Shown here one piece after another: positions 1 to 9,317 of a stretch of 64,000 bases of DNA. The notes beneath the pieces are model-generated. The model was not told where the DNA came from. It saw only the letters and a program-made list of their open reading frames with translations, and ran no database searches. Made by a program: the position numbers and the translations under genes. This DNA comes from Candidatus Competibacter denitrificans Run_A_D11. Lineage in GTDB: Bacteria > Pseudomonadota > Gammaproteobacteria > Competibacterales > Competibacteraceae. Position 1 is the stretch's first letter. The number at the start of each line of letters is the position of its first letter. The stretch spans positions 1-64,000 of the forward strand of contig NZ_CBTJ020000108.1 in assembly GCF_001051235.1 (NCBI RefSeq). Direction: 5' to 3'.

Positions 1-679
1 CGTATTGCGCTGCATATTGAACTGGTCTGGCGACTGGGCCTCACCCACCGCCAAGCGGCCAAGCTCCAACCCGCGCGTTCGTATCACCACGGCGTCTTCG
101 ATGTCCTCTGGGAAACGCCCCGCAACCAGGTCTGGCGCTATTGCATTAACACCGAACCCTTACAGGCGCTGATGACGAGGGCAGTGACTCTCGTGCCCGA
201 TCCGAACGAATCCGTCTGTCCGCCGCAGTTGGCCCTCACCAGTTGGCTTCGGTATGTCTATGATCTGCCGCGCACGCAGTGCCGCATCGGTGCACCGGGC
301 GAACCGACCCTGCGGGCGTTGCGCGATCCCAGCCCGCCGATTCCTCAGATTCTCGACCGTGAAACCTATCTCCTGGCGCAAGCGGGCTGGATAACGCCCC
401 CCAAGGCGGCGGCGGGCCGGTAATCGGATGAACCCGTCGGGCATATCCGCGAGGTCCCGCATCATCCGCAAGATCTGCGCTGGATCGAGCAGCAACTCGC
501 TACGCTACCGAATCCGGTGGCGCGCTCGCAGGCGCGGCGACTGTGGGGTGGTCTTTCAAGCCGCCTTCGACGCTGAACCCCACCCCAGCCGCAAAGAAGG
601 CAAGGCACGCTTTGCGGCCAATACCGATCTACGAAACCACCTAGAACAGCACACGCCCCAGGAGTCCTCTCGTGGCTGA
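1..679 (+). pseudogene. 5'-truncated mobile-element gene with stop and frameshift
   Basis: The gene enters from before the window and reads openly in frame 1 to a TAA at 421-423. The same frame continues past that stop to about 560, and the next frame then continues to 679. Read through the TAA with one base removed near 550-560, the three pieces make one plausible soluble protein with a C-terminal part rich in charged helices (RWIEQQLATLPNPV, then KARFAANTDLRNHLE). I do not recognise the family. No start codon with a ribosome site lies just after the TAA, which favours one broken gene over two small ones. It overlaps the start of the next gene by 8 bases. The reconstruction is inference; the first 423 bases are the best supported part. 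Confidence 0.4.
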
Positions 680-1130
680 AACGGATCATCGCCCAGTGAG
701 CGTCTCGGATCTTGCGCAGCTGGCCCGCTGCGAACAACAACTGTTACTGGATCAGCAACACGGCAAGCAACGCCCCCCGGAGCGGGAACGCTTAGCGGCG
801 GCCGGAGAAGCGGAGCACGCGCACCACGACCGTCTCGCACGGCATTATCAAGGTCGGCGCGCGCGGGTCGCCCGCGATCGGCGCTGTTTTATCGCGTCTG
901 CGGTGTACGGGGAAACGGCCTGGCAGACCGAGGCGTTGCGCCAGTGGCGCGATCAGGTCTTACAGCCCACGCGGATAGGTCAGAGATGGGTGCAATTTTA
1001 CTATGCCTGCTCACCACCGCTGGCCCGGTTTTTAATTCATTCGCCGCGCGCGTCGCGAGCCGTGCGCGGGCTTCTGGATCGATTCATCCGCCGGTGGGTC
1101 CTTCAAATCGCCCCAAAGGAAAGCGTGTGA
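672..1130 (+). CDS. CFI-box C-terminal domain protein
   Basis: A 152-residue protein starting at GTG 672 after AGGAGTCCTCTC. Residues 75-150 match the CFI-box pattern: CFIASAVYG, then a helix with QWRDQVLQPTRIG, then a Pro-Pro-Leu-Ala-Arg turn and a basic tail. The N-terminal part (ARCEQQLLLDQQHG) resembles the first helix and cysteine of Cas4/RecB-type nucleases, but no catalytic D...ExK follows here. The next gene, which does look like a Cas4-type nuclease, begins at the stop codon (TGATG), so the two are probably translationally coupled. The role of the CFI box is unknown to me. Family assignment is by motif recognition only. Confidence 0.6.
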   Translation: MAETDHRPVSVSDLAQLARCEQQLLLDQQHGKQRPPERERLAAAGEAEHAHHDRLARHYQGRRARVARDRRCFIASAVYGETAWQTEALRQWRDQVLQPTRIGQRWVQFYYACSPPLARFLIHSPRASRAVRGLLDRFIRRWVLQIAPKESV

Positions 1131-1708
1131 TGAGCAACGGAACCTGGCTGATCGTAGCGCTTGTCATCGGGTTCGCGTTGGTGCTTTTGAGCCGACGCCG
1201 GGGAAAGCGTGCCGCCTGGCTTCAACGCGAACACATGCCCGACGTGCTGAAAACAGCGACGCTGATCGCCAGTGAGCGGTTGTTTCGTTGTGAACATCCC
1301 GTGGCGCTGAGCGGGACGCCCGATCAAGTCTATCGCCTGCGCACCGGCTCCCTTGTCGTCGTGGATACCAAGCGCCGCCGTCGTGTGGCAGTGTATGACG
1401 CCGATATCGCCCAAGTGTCGACCTATCGGGTCTTACTGCAAAGTCAATCGCGCTTTCGTCATCAGTCCTTCGCAGAGTATGGATACCTTCGCTTGGTGAC
1501 TCCTGCTGGGGTCCGGTATGAGCGGGTATCCTTGTGGACGCCAGAGCAAGTCATTCAGCTCCACCGTCGCTACTGGACCTTGCGGGAGGGGCTGGCAACT
1601 CCGCTGGGCGCAACCTTTGCGGGTTTATGCCGCCAGTGTGGTCACCGCCAACGCTGCGGACAGGCGCGATCCGCGTCGTCATCGTCAGCGCCGCTCCCGG
1701 AGAAATAA
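1130..1708 (+). CDS. membrane-anchored Cas4-like PD-(D/E)XK nuclease
   Basis: A 192-residue protein. I place the start at ATG 1130, overlapping the upstream stop. Residues 4-22 form a hydrophobic segment (a membrane anchor) followed by Arg-Arg-Arg-Gly-Lys, suggesting an N-out, cytoplasmic-body topology. The body has the order of a Cas4/RecB nuclease: SERLFRCE, then GTPDQVY with a candidate metal-binding Asp, then VVVDTKRR as the D-x-K element, then a helix with a Gln-Val-Ser-Thr-Tyr quintet. It ends in a cysteine cluster, LCRQCGHRQRC, like the C-terminal iron-sulfur cysteines of Cas4. No CRISPR genes are near, so this is most likely a mobile-element nuclease used in DNA processing or repair. 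Confidence 0.6.
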   Translation: MSNGTWLIVALVIGFALVLLSRRRGKRAAWLQREHMPDVLKTATLIASERLFRCEHPVALSGTPDQVYRLRTGSLVVVDTKRRRRVAVYDADIAQVSTYRVLLQSQSRFRHQSFAEYGYLRLVTPAGVRYERVSLWTPEQVIQLHRRYWTLREGLATPLGATFAGLCRQCGHRQRCGQARSASSSSAPLPEK

Positions 1709-1711
1709 CCG

Positions 1712-2167
1712 ATGCGGTTTCTAAAGAGCCAGGATCGTCTTCACAAGACATGGGGTTTTCCAACGATCCGCCCGAAGATCGCTGGCACCCGCTGGGGCGT
1801 AGCGAGGCTCTTGGGTCTAGCCCTTCTCCTGGTGACCCCCCTGCCCAGCCAGGCCGCTCCCTGGATCGATTTACCAGGGGTTTATCTGGCAGACTGTGCG
1901 TGTGGCACGCAGGCAGGCGGTTGCACAGGGCGGTATCACGGCCGACGCTTTGAACTGTACTTCGTGTTTAGGGCCACGACCTCGTTTAAAGAGGGTCCAA
2001 AAGATCCTCTCTTAAAGATCTTTAAAAAGGGCCGCCGGATTTCCCCGGTGGATTCCTTTTGTCCTTCTAATCCCCGCGTGACCCACCCCAAAGTCCGCGT
2101 TGTCGATCTCCAAGGTTTTTGGGAAAAGCCAGGGATTTTTCGGGTCGCTGTTTTTACTATTCCCTAA
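1712..2167 (+). CDS. secreted protein of unknown function
   Basis: A 151-residue protein beginning 3 bases after the Cas4-like gene. It has a long basic N-region, a hydrophobic stretch (VARLLGLALLLVTPLPSQAA) and a likely signal peptidase site after Ala-Gln-Ala-Ala, so it is probably exported. The mature part is rich in cysteine (CACGTQAGGC and a further Cys in SFCPS), which suggests disulfides in the periplasm. I recognise no family. Its position at the end of a short operon with the CFI-box and nuclease genes suggests a conjugative-element gene. An alternative start may lie closer to the hydrophobic stretch. Confidence 0.55.
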   Translation: MRFLKSQDRLHKTWGFPTIRPKIAGTRWGVARLLGLALLLVTPLPSQAAPWIDLPGVYLADCACGTQAGGCTGRYHGRRFELYFVFRATTSFKEGPKDPLLKIFKKGRRISPVDSFCPSNPRVTHPKVRVVDLQGFWEKPGIFRVAVFTIP

Positions 2168-2172
2168 ATCAC

Positions 2173-2200
2173 CAGACGGTTTTCGGCTCCGCCCGTCTTC
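2173..2200. terminator. possible bidirectional hairpin terminator
   Basis: AGACGG and CCGTCT form a 6-bp stem around an 11-base loop between two convergent genes (the secreted protein on plus and the split gene on minus). T-runs are short on both sides, so the call is weak. Confidence 0.35.
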
Positions 2201-2310
2201 TTAGGGTCCGATCTCGTCGAAAAATGGCAACTTGGTAGGGCTCGCGCCTTTGGCGGCTTCTTTAAGGGCTATCAGCCAATTGTTAAGATTTCCAAATCCC
2301 AAATCTTTCC

Positions 2311-3342
2311 AATTAAAACGCGATGTTCGACTTTTCGAAGGGAGGTAAAGCGATAGGGCAGGCTGAAGCGGCATGAGGGTCTGAGCTAAGCTGAGAGGAA
2401 GCAACCACCTCAACCGCACGAAGAGGCCGCCATGCCGCTGGAAGACTTTATCATCACGGTGTTTTGCTGGGTAGAAGACCATCTGGAAACTGTGCTGGGA
2501 AATCGGCGCTTGCGCCAACGGGGCTTTGCCCCGAAGTGAGCCGATAGTGAAGTGATCACGCTGGAGATGGTCGGTGAGTTTCTGGGATTGGATACCGATG
2601 TGGGCCTCTGGACGTATTTTCGTCGTCATTGGGGGGCGTGGTTTCCACAACGAGGCGCACGAACTACGTTCGCTCAACAAGCCGCTCATCTCTGGCCAGT
2701 CAAGCAACGGCTTCATCAGCATCTGCTGAAGGAGTTGGGTGCGGCGAGCGACCCTTTTCGTCTGGTGGATGGCTGCCCCCTGCCGGTCTGTGCACTGACC
2801 CGGATGTCCCGATGCCGGTTGTTCCCTGAAGTCGCCGATTTAGGTTATTGTGCCGCAAAAGGCCAGTATTATTACGGACTTCACGGCCATCTGCTCATCA
2901 CCCTCAACGGCGTGATCACCGCTTGTACGGTGACCTCGGCAACAGGCGATGAACGTGAGGCGTTGTGGGAGTTGACCGAGGATTTCCAAGGCATGGTGAT
3001 CGGCGACAAGGGATACCTCAGCAGCGGCCTTCAGGCCGAGCTGGCCACCCTCGGCATCCAGCTACAAACCCCGCTGCGGGTGAATATGCCCGATTCTCGC
3101 CCCGCTTGGGCTGTCCGGCAACTCACACGCACCCGCCGCCGCGTGGAAACCGTCATCGGTCAACTGACCGGGCAGTTCCATTTCGAGAAAATCTGGGCGC
3201 GGGATGCTTGGCACTTGACCCATCGCATCACTCGAAAAATCTTAGCCCACACCTTGGGTCTGTTCATCAACCTGCAAATCGGTCGTTCAAACCTCCAACT
3301 TGCGAGCCTAATCGCCTAAAAGTCGAACATCGCGTAATTAAA
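2311..3342. mobile_element. IS982-family element with target duplication
   Basis: The element runs 2318-3335 (1018 bp). The ends are a perfect 18-bp inverted repeat, ACGCGATGTTCGACTTTT at 2318-2335 and its complement at 3318-3335. AATTAAA at 2311-2317 is repeated at 3336-3342 as the target duplication; the following A and C also match, so 7 to 9 bp are possible. Both ends and the duplication are intact, so the insertion is recent. Confidence 0.9.
2432..3319 (+). pseudogene. IS982-family transposase with in-frame TGA
   Basis: The frame starts at ATG 2432 (MPLEDFIITVFCWVED) and would give 295 residues, usual for IS982. Codon 36 is TGA (2537-2539), lying between FAPK and ADSEVITLEM where the family normally reads straight through. 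After the stop the frame is open to TAA 3317-3319 inside the right inverted repeat. DDE-type features are visible: LVDGCPLPVC, GMVIGDKGYLS and a C-terminal ETVIGQLTGQFHFEK. A restart at about 2552 would lose the N-terminal domain. The element is therefore probably unable to move by itself unless the stop is read through. Confidence 0.85.
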
Positions 3343-3611
3343 ACAATCGGATTCAAATTGCTGCACATCCAACCACTCATCGCTCTCCAGCAGGGCTTTT
3401 TCGTGGTCAGACAACAATTTTTTCCTGCGAACCGGAGCCTCTTTAATCGCGTGCTCATGAATTAAGATAACGCATCCTTTTCCCGGATGGGCCAAGCAAC
3501 CAAAACTCCCGTGTTTCAGTTCCATATCCATAGTCGTTACCAATTTTTGCGAGACGCCAAAAACTCGGTAACTGTGCAACGCTGACGGTTTTCTCGTGAT
3601 CCCGAAATACC

Positions 3612-3650
3612 GCAGCACCAAAAAGCAGTCTACTCCGTCGATGGTGACGC
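3612..3650 (+). repeat. left copy of a 39-bp imperfect direct repeat
   Basis: It matches 16736-16774 in the same orientation at about 34 of 39 positions (GCAGCAYCAAAAAGC core). The two copies enclose the Druantia-like operon and the nested IS elements. Confidence 0.6.
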
Positions 3651-3788
3651 CCTCGCAGCGCCGTCAACACCGTGCTTACATCTTAGCCGCCTTAGCCGCC
3701 TATCTTCACAACCTTGCTGAATCTCCCTAAGCCTGGCTTATAGTGAATTAAATTTTTGATTTATTTATAAAATTAAAAATAGCTCGCC

Positions 3789-6700
3789 TTATCTTAAGTT
3801 ACTCTGAAGCCGCAAAATTGCATCTGGTAGATGTCGCCGAATGATAAGATCATTGGCACACTCTAGTATCGCCAGTCCTTGAGGGCTGAGCTTTTGGAGT
3901 GTGAGGTCGCTAGGAATATTTGGGGCTAGCGGAGAGCACAGAGCTATCCACGTTTCTGCACCTGTCGCCAGACGTGTTGCAACTATAGGGATAAGGACGA
4001 TACCGGCCGTAACGTCATTGCGTAGCACATTTCGGGCAAAGGAAAATTCTGCCCTGTACTGGCGTTCAAGATCGCGGGCTAGTAGATCGAGAGAGCGATG
4101 CGCACGTTCGGGCGGATAGGCTGGATATCCGCCATTGAGTGCATGTTCTAAGAGCTGAATACCCAGCTTGCGATCCAGGAGAGAGTGCTCCATCCGGTTG
4201 CGGAAGCTTCGCAGGCAGCGATAGCAGGACGCATCGCAGCCTTCCGGACAACTTGCAAGCAGACTCTGGGCGCGTTCGAATAGTTCGGAAGCGCGGACGA
4301 CAAACTCGGTTGAGAACCCGGCCCCTCCTGACAACGTATCGTAGAGGAAAATTTCGACTTCATGGCCACTGGTACCGTTCTCTGTCAAAGCGGGGCGATA
4401 TTCTGCAAGAACCTCTCCTGGTTCGATATCGAGCGTCTGGCATGCTGCTTTAGCTAAAGCTTCGCATACAGTTCGAAGCGCGGATTCAGCCTCAATACTG
4501 CCGGGAAGCAATCGGAACGGATCCGTCAGCGGAAGCGAAAACAGCGCGATGTCAGTTTTGAAATCATTGCCGAGCATGACATGACGCTTGGCCGCCCCTC
4601 CGGGGCATGGATCGTCTTTATTGTCGCGAAACGGTCTTGCGTGTGGTTGCGAAAGAAGTTCATCGGGGGCGGCTGACGACTCGATTCGTCCGCAGGCGAG
4701 GCAATAATCATAGCCGTCTCCGTCGATGCCGGTATTCGAGACGAGAAGAAATTCTCTTGCCCTAAAAGCGCGCACCCGGTCGGACACTTGAACCCAGCCT
4801 TTGTCGGGCTTGGGGGTTTGCATGACCAGCTTGGCGCGCGTTGCCCGCGCGGTTTCGTTCGGCGCATCAGGCTCCGTTTCTGGCGGTGTGTTGATCGGAT
4901 GGGCGAAGCCGACAGGACGGAACCAAACCCTTGCAGGTCCGAAAGAACTGGACGAGTTGCAGGCTGGACAGTTTTCTGTCGCATTCTCGCGTTCCTTTAC
5001 ATAAACCTCCGTCTTGGCATGCGAGCAAACATTGCACTCGAAATAAAGCTTGCGTTTTCCCCAAGCGATCCACCGGTCGTTGGGATATGGAGAATATACG
5101 GCTTTAGATGTGTATTGTTTTCCGTTGATCCAGAGCTGTTTGTTCGGTGCATATTGAGATAGCGCCAGCGTGAGACCTTGAGTAGGCGCATAGTCAATAA
5201 CCGGTCTGAACGGTGTGGACTGATCGCGATTGAAGACGTGAAACGCCACAACGTCGGTGGGGAAGGCATAGCGAGGGACCACGCCGCGATAGAGCAGCCG
5301 ATCCAAAAGCTTGTCAGTAGCGGGATCGACAATACGCCCGTTGTCGTCCGGCTCGGCCGTGATCTCAACTTCGGCCTGATCGTCAGATTTTTCTTTGTCC
5401 TCGACGGGCTTGTCTTCTTCGTCCTCTCCCTGCCTAAAATCTATAGCCTCGTCGATGGTGGCTGTTACGTCCATCGCCATTTCCGCAATTAATTTATGGC
5501 GGTCGTTCGTCGGTAGTTCCCTCGGCAACCAGCGATCCGCTGCTTGAGCGAGGTCCTGAGCATGATCTTCCAGCCATTTTGCGAAATCGTAGCGATTGAG
5601 CACCGATCCGTAGGTCTTGAAATCCCCAACCTTGCCTAGCACAGAAAACAGATTGGGATCGGCGCCGGGAGATGGTCCGGGGATACGGTCTTCGTGATAG
5701 CGTTGGAGCAGATAGGCGCGCAAATGGCGGCGGGCGATCTCTGGATTTTCCAGCGTGAGGCGCGGATCAATCACGCTGCCCCGGATCATTTCCCCAGGAT
5801 CGGTGAAATAGTGATCGTCGTGGCTGTCGGCGCTGCCGAATGCAACGACTGTGGCCACTGCATTGGCACGTCGGCCGGCCCGCCCAGCGCGCTGCTGGTA
5901 GTTGGCGCGGCCTGGCGGCATATTCCGAAGCGCCACACCGGAGAGTTCGCCGATATCAATACCGACTTCCATGGTTGTGGTGCTTGAGAGCACGTCGATA
6001 GCTGGATCTCCGGGCCGGTCGCTATCCCTCCATGCAACGTCGATATCTTGAAACCGTATTTCGTGTCGCTCGGCGTGAGAGAAGGCTTCATCCGGCTGTG
6101 CCGCGCCAAGTTGCGCAGTGTGCTCCGCAGCGATGATGGTCATCAGTTGCGGGGCTTGGGCATGGAGCGCCAACGCTATAGGGTCGCGGTAGAAGCCCCG
6201 GCGTGCGCGGTAAACCTCATCGGTATCAGGATCGAAGTCGCTTACATCAGGGCTTTCGCAGTCAATGCATGTGCTGACGGTTCCGACGGAACGATGGACG
6301 GACTTGCAACTGTTGCAGCGCCGCCATTGACCGCCGAAGTAAAGAGAGAGCTTCGAGGCAAGCAACCTGTGGCCGCCCCCGCTCGTCTGCTCGGTGAAGA
6401 TGGTCATGAGGGTGGAAAGCCACTGCTTCGTGAACACCGATCTCGCCTGCGCCGAGACGATCACGCGGTTCATGGCGGTGAACGCTCCTTTGTGAGACGT
6501 CACCCGGTCGTTCCACCACGAGCAGGGCATGTCTGAAAACCAGATGCCCGGATCAAGCGTCCAGCATCGCAGCCACGCGCGACAGACCGCCAGCTTGGCC
6601 TCGTCGGTCTCAGCGACGCCCGGCAAATTCGGAAGCTTGGTAATTTTGGCCGAGTGAGCAGGAGCCTCGCCTACCGTCGCGATCGCCAGCGCTTCCAGAT

Positions 6701-9317
6701 CAAGCCCCATGTTAGTGTGTTTGAGTGCGTCAAAAATGGCCTGCATCAGACGCTGAGGGCAGCGCGACAATGAGTTATGGAGGTGAAACAGTTGTAAACC
6801 GGCAGGAGCCGGTCCGGGACTTGCCCCTTCCACTTCAGACAGTGTTTCCGCATCGCCAAGTTGAGGTCTGAGACGAACGCCGAGTTTATGCGCTGCCACC
6901 AGCACGGCCAGATAGGCATGGTTAAGCACAAGCGTCTTGGAGAAATCAGGATCGCCGCGCAGGATCTCGTAACCTACTGGCAGAAGCGCCCGTATCGCAT
7001 CGCGCAGCGAGTAGTTTTGTAATGTGCCGGCAAGGCGTGCCGCCACCTGCCGGGAGTCCGAGAAGATGAGCACTTTGCGTCCGCGCAACGGCGCAAAGGA
7101 GGTCTGCTGTTGCGGACCAGGGGGTTGAATTCGAAGCTGAGATCCCAGAAGCGCCTGAAACGGCTGATCGCCCTTGGTCTGGTGGTCCTGAACGCTGGAT
7201 TGTCCATATCCGGCCGACCGGCCACAGCAGGCGCACGGAGCGAACTGCCCCGGACGCGCGCCACGGGCCGAGTCCTGTGCGTCGGAGGAGACCGGCTTCT
7301 CGGGCGCAAGGAAAACAGTACGGTATTTCTCTCCTAGCTCGTCCGGATTGAGTTGGCCCGATACCAGATCGTAGTAGGCCGCCTTGGCACGATCCTCCGC
7401 AGGCGGTTCCTCGAGAAGAAGATCGAGCGGATGCAAACCTTCCAGAAGCCCGGAAGCTGTTTCGATTTTCTCTCCTTGCTTGGCCCACAGATAGCGTGGC
7501 TGCGCTACATCGTTTGTGTAGGCGCGCGCATAGGACGTGCCGCAATGACGGCATGTAAAATATTCCAGAACCGGCGCACCGCAACTACATCTTTCGTGCG
7601 GCTGGGCGAATAATCTCCCGGCCGGACTTTGTGTGTCTGCGGATGCGTCCGGGCAGTCAGAATCCATGCACGCCCATAGGCCCGGCAGCCCTCGGAAGAA
7701 CGAATGTATCCTGCACGGCAAAAGACTCGCTTCGCCGGGCTTTTCCCGCGCGCGGCTTCCAAGTGCCAGCAATACACTGGCGGCCTTCTCTGCTGCATCC
7801 GCCGGAACAGTAGCATCGAACACAATGACCGGCAGTTCGGCGAGGGATACTGCGGCAACCATGGTTTCGTTGACGAGTCGATTGAACGGCCCATAATCAC
7901 GTAACGCCATATAAAGTGTTGCGTCCACATCATCCTGGGAAGGAAGGCCTCGGAACGCTAGAAAGCTCTCGATCGCTGCCAGTTGTTGCTTGGGTTCCGC
8001 GGAATAGAACTGATCGAGATCAACTGCGGCTAGGACGGCGGCGTCGGCCGCCGTTCCAGTGACAGCGGGGGAGCGTAGCAAGAGTTCGCCGCGGATCGGC
8101 ACGAAGGACTCTGTCGGGACGCCGGAGAGTTGTGCGCCGAACGTGCCAGCATTCTTCTTACCTTCCTCGCTGAAACTCGCGGTCGAGCAAATGACTTGGA
8201 ACCTTTCGGCCGGCACACCAAGACGTTCACGCAGTCTGCGCATCAGCAGTCCAACTTCCGCACCCTGTGCGCCTCGGTAAAGATGCGCTTCATCGAGAAC
8301 GACAAGAAACTTCTCGTTTGGACACGCCTCCAACCAGGCTTTCGTTGAATCGAAGACACGGCGTTCGATGGGCCGCATCATCATGTATTCGAGCATTGAA
8401 TAGTTGGTGATTAGAAGATCGGGCGGCGATGCATGAACCTCATGGCGGGTAAGCAGTTCCGCATCGTGGGGGCGGCGGATCGCACGCTTCGCCCACGGCG
8501 TCGGCGCTTTGCCCAGCCAGTCGGACACGCTTTCCTTCGCGGGCCACTTTCCCCGCTTTTTTAGGGTACTAAAAAGTTCAACAGCGCGCCTTTCCTCATC
8601 GCCGGAAGAATTCTGTTCGTAGCGTCGCTTCGCGTCTTCGATCTCGCCAAAAAACTCGCCGATTGATGCCAGGCGATTGCCGTCTTTCTTCGCCGTGCGC
8701 AGACCCGCATAGGGCGTGCGGCTCGTGTATCGGGCAAACAGGGCAGGCCGCTTCGCCCAATTCTCAAACAGCGCAACAGTACGCGGATCACCGAACATAG
8801 TGCGCAGCCGTCCGAGTTGGTCATTGACGAGCGCGTTCATCGGGTAAAGCACCAGCGCGCGGACCGCGTTGTATCTCAAAAAGCCTTGCGGACGATCGCG
8901 GGCTTCGATAGCGAGTTTGCCTAGGATCGGCAGAAGGAAGGATTCCGTCTTACCGGAGCCGGTCCCCGTCATAATCATGAGGTTCCGGTTGTTAATGAGA
9001 ATCTCTTGCAGAGCTTCCAGTTGGTGCAGATAGGGCCTATTGTAGATAATTGGCTTGCCTGCGCCTGTGTCGGAAAGAGCGCGTAATGCTTCCAGTACCG
9101 CGGACGGCAAATTGTCGATCTCGGTATAGGGTCTGGCACTTTGATACCGGGGTGTGGATTCCAGATAGGGGGTCTGATAAATGCCGCCGATCTGCTTCAA
9201 CAGTTCGCGTCGTTGATCGACGAGTACAGGGTGGCTGATGTGATATGTGGCCTCGATGTAGTGCGTCAAGGTCAAGCGTAGATCGTCGATGGTTTGCTGA
9301 ATTGTGGCGGTCGTCAT
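3789..9317 (-). CDS. druE: DruE-like giant DEAD/DEAH helicase with DUF1998 domain
   Basis: An 1842-residue protein. I start it at ATG 9317, which overlaps the upstream stop (ATGA), rather than at the first in-frame codon 66 bases earlier. An N-terminal superfamily 2 helicase is clear: Walker A MTGTGSGKTES near residue 120, motif II VVLDEAHLYRGAQG near 330, and motif VI QQRAGRAGRRA in the second RecA lobe. Cysteine pairs (CSCGAPVLEYFTCRHCG and CNSCKSVHRSV) look like zinc sites. The C-terminus carries the DUF1998 signature SCPEGCDASCYRCLRSF. This size and architecture fit DruE, the effector helicase common to Druantia types. It is last in a four-gene operon whose genes overlap by ATGA, so expression is likely coupled. 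Confidence 0.85.
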   Translation of the reverse strand: MTTATIQQTIDDLRLTLTHYIEATYHISHPVLVDQRRELLKQIGGIYQTPYLESTPRYQSARPYTEIDNLPSAVLEALRALSDTGAGKPIIYNRPYLHQLEALQEILINNRNLMIMTGTGSGKTESFLLPILGKLAIEARDRPQGFLRYNAVRALVLYPMNALVNDQLGRLRTMFGDPRTVALFENWAKRPALFARYTSRTPYAGLRTAKKDGNRLASIGEFFGEIEDAKRRYEQNSSGDEERRAVELFSTLKKRGKWPAKESVSDWLGKAPTPWAKRAIRRPHDAELLTRHEVHASPPDLLITNYSMLEYMMMRPIERRVFDSTKAWLEACPNEKFLVVLDEAHLYRGAQGAEVGLLMRRLRERLGVPAERFQVICSTASFSEEGKKNAGTFGAQLSGVPTESFVPIRGELLLRSPAVTGTAADAAVLAAVDLDQFYSAEPKQQLAAIESFLAFRGLPSQDDVDATLYMALRDYGPFNRLVNETMVAAVSLAELPVIVFDATVPADAAEKAASVLLALGSRAREKPGEASLLPCRIHSFFRGLPGLWACMDSDCPDASADTQSPAGRLFAQPHERCSCGAPVLEYFTCRHCGTSYARAYTNDVAQPRYLWAKQGEKIETASGLLEGLHPLDLLLEEPPAEDRAKAAYYDLVSGQLNPDELGEKYRTVFLAPEKPVSSDAQDSARGARPGQFAPCACCGRSAGYGQSSVQDHQTKGDQPFQALLGSQLRIQPPGPQQQTSFAPLRGRKVLIFSDSRQVAARLAGTLQNYSLRDAIRALLPVGYEILRGDPDFSKTLVLNHAYLAVLVAAHKLGVRLRPQLGDAETLSEVEGASPGPAPAGLQLFHLHNSLSRCPQRLMQAIFDALKHTNMGLDLEALAIATVGEAPAHSAKITKLPNLPGVAETDEAKLAVCRAWLRCWTLDPGIWFSDMPCSWWNDRVTSHKGAFTAMNRVIVSAQARSVFTKQWLSTLMTIFTEQTSGGGHRLLASKLSLYFGGQWRRCNSCKSVHRSVGTVSTCIDCESPDVSDFDPDTDEVYRARRGFYRDPIALALHAQAPQLMTIIAAEHTAQLGAAQPDEAFSHAERHEIRFQDIDVAWRDSDRPGDPAIDVLSSTTTMEVGIDIGELSGVALRNMPPGRANYQQRAGRAGRRANAVATVVAFGSADSHDDHYFTDPGEMIRGSVIDPRLTLENPEIARRHLRAYLLQRYHEDRIPGPSPGADPNLFSVLGKVGDFKTYGSVLNRYDFAKWLEDHAQDLAQAADRWLPRELPTNDRHKLIAEMAMDVTATIDEAIDFRQGEDEEDKPVEDKEKSDDQAEVEITAEPDDNGRIVDPATDKLLDRLLYRGVVPRYAFPTDVVAFHVFNRDQSTPFRPVIDYAPTQGLTLALSQYAPNKQLWINGKQYTSKAVYSPYPNDRWIAWGKRKLYFECNVCSHAKTEVYVKERENATENCPACNSSSSFGPARVWFRPVGFAHPINTPPETEPDAPNETARATRAKLVMQTPKPDKGWVQVSDRVRAFRAREFLLVSNTGIDGDGYDYCLACGRIESSAAPDELLSQPHARPFRDNKDDPCPGGAAKRHVMLGNDFKTDIALFSLPLTDPFRLLPGSIEAESALRTVCEALAKAACQTLDIEPGEVLAEYRPALTENGTSGHEVEIFLYDTLSGGAGFSTEFVVRASELFERAQSLLASCPEGCDASCYRCLRSFRNRMEHSLLDRKLGIQLLEHALNGGYPAYPPERAHRSLDLLARDLERQYRAEFSFARNVLRNDVTAGIVLIPIVATRLATGAETWIALCSPLAPNIPSDLTLQKLSPQGLAILECANDLIIRRHLPDAILRLQSNLR

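Larger units (their letters stand above)
2201..3621 (-). pseudogene. small gene split by the IS982-type element
   Basis: Removing the IS and one copy of the 7-bp duplication rejoins one open frame: the part from 3621 down to 3336 ends in QQFESDCFN, and the part from 2317 down to 2201 continues WKDLGFGNLNNWLIALKEAA and stops at TAA (2201-2203). The result is about 140 residues, soluble, with a basic patch (APVRRKKLLSD). I do not recognise it. The frame is also open upstream for about 45 bases (a stretch reading TIDGVDCFLVLRYFG) before a TGA, so the true start is uncertain. Now inactive because of the insertion. Confidence 0.6.

Noticed and set aside
1130..1708. Cas4 of a CRISPR locus
   Set aside because: No cas1, cas2 or array within the window; the membrane anchor and neighbours suggest a mobile-element nuclease.
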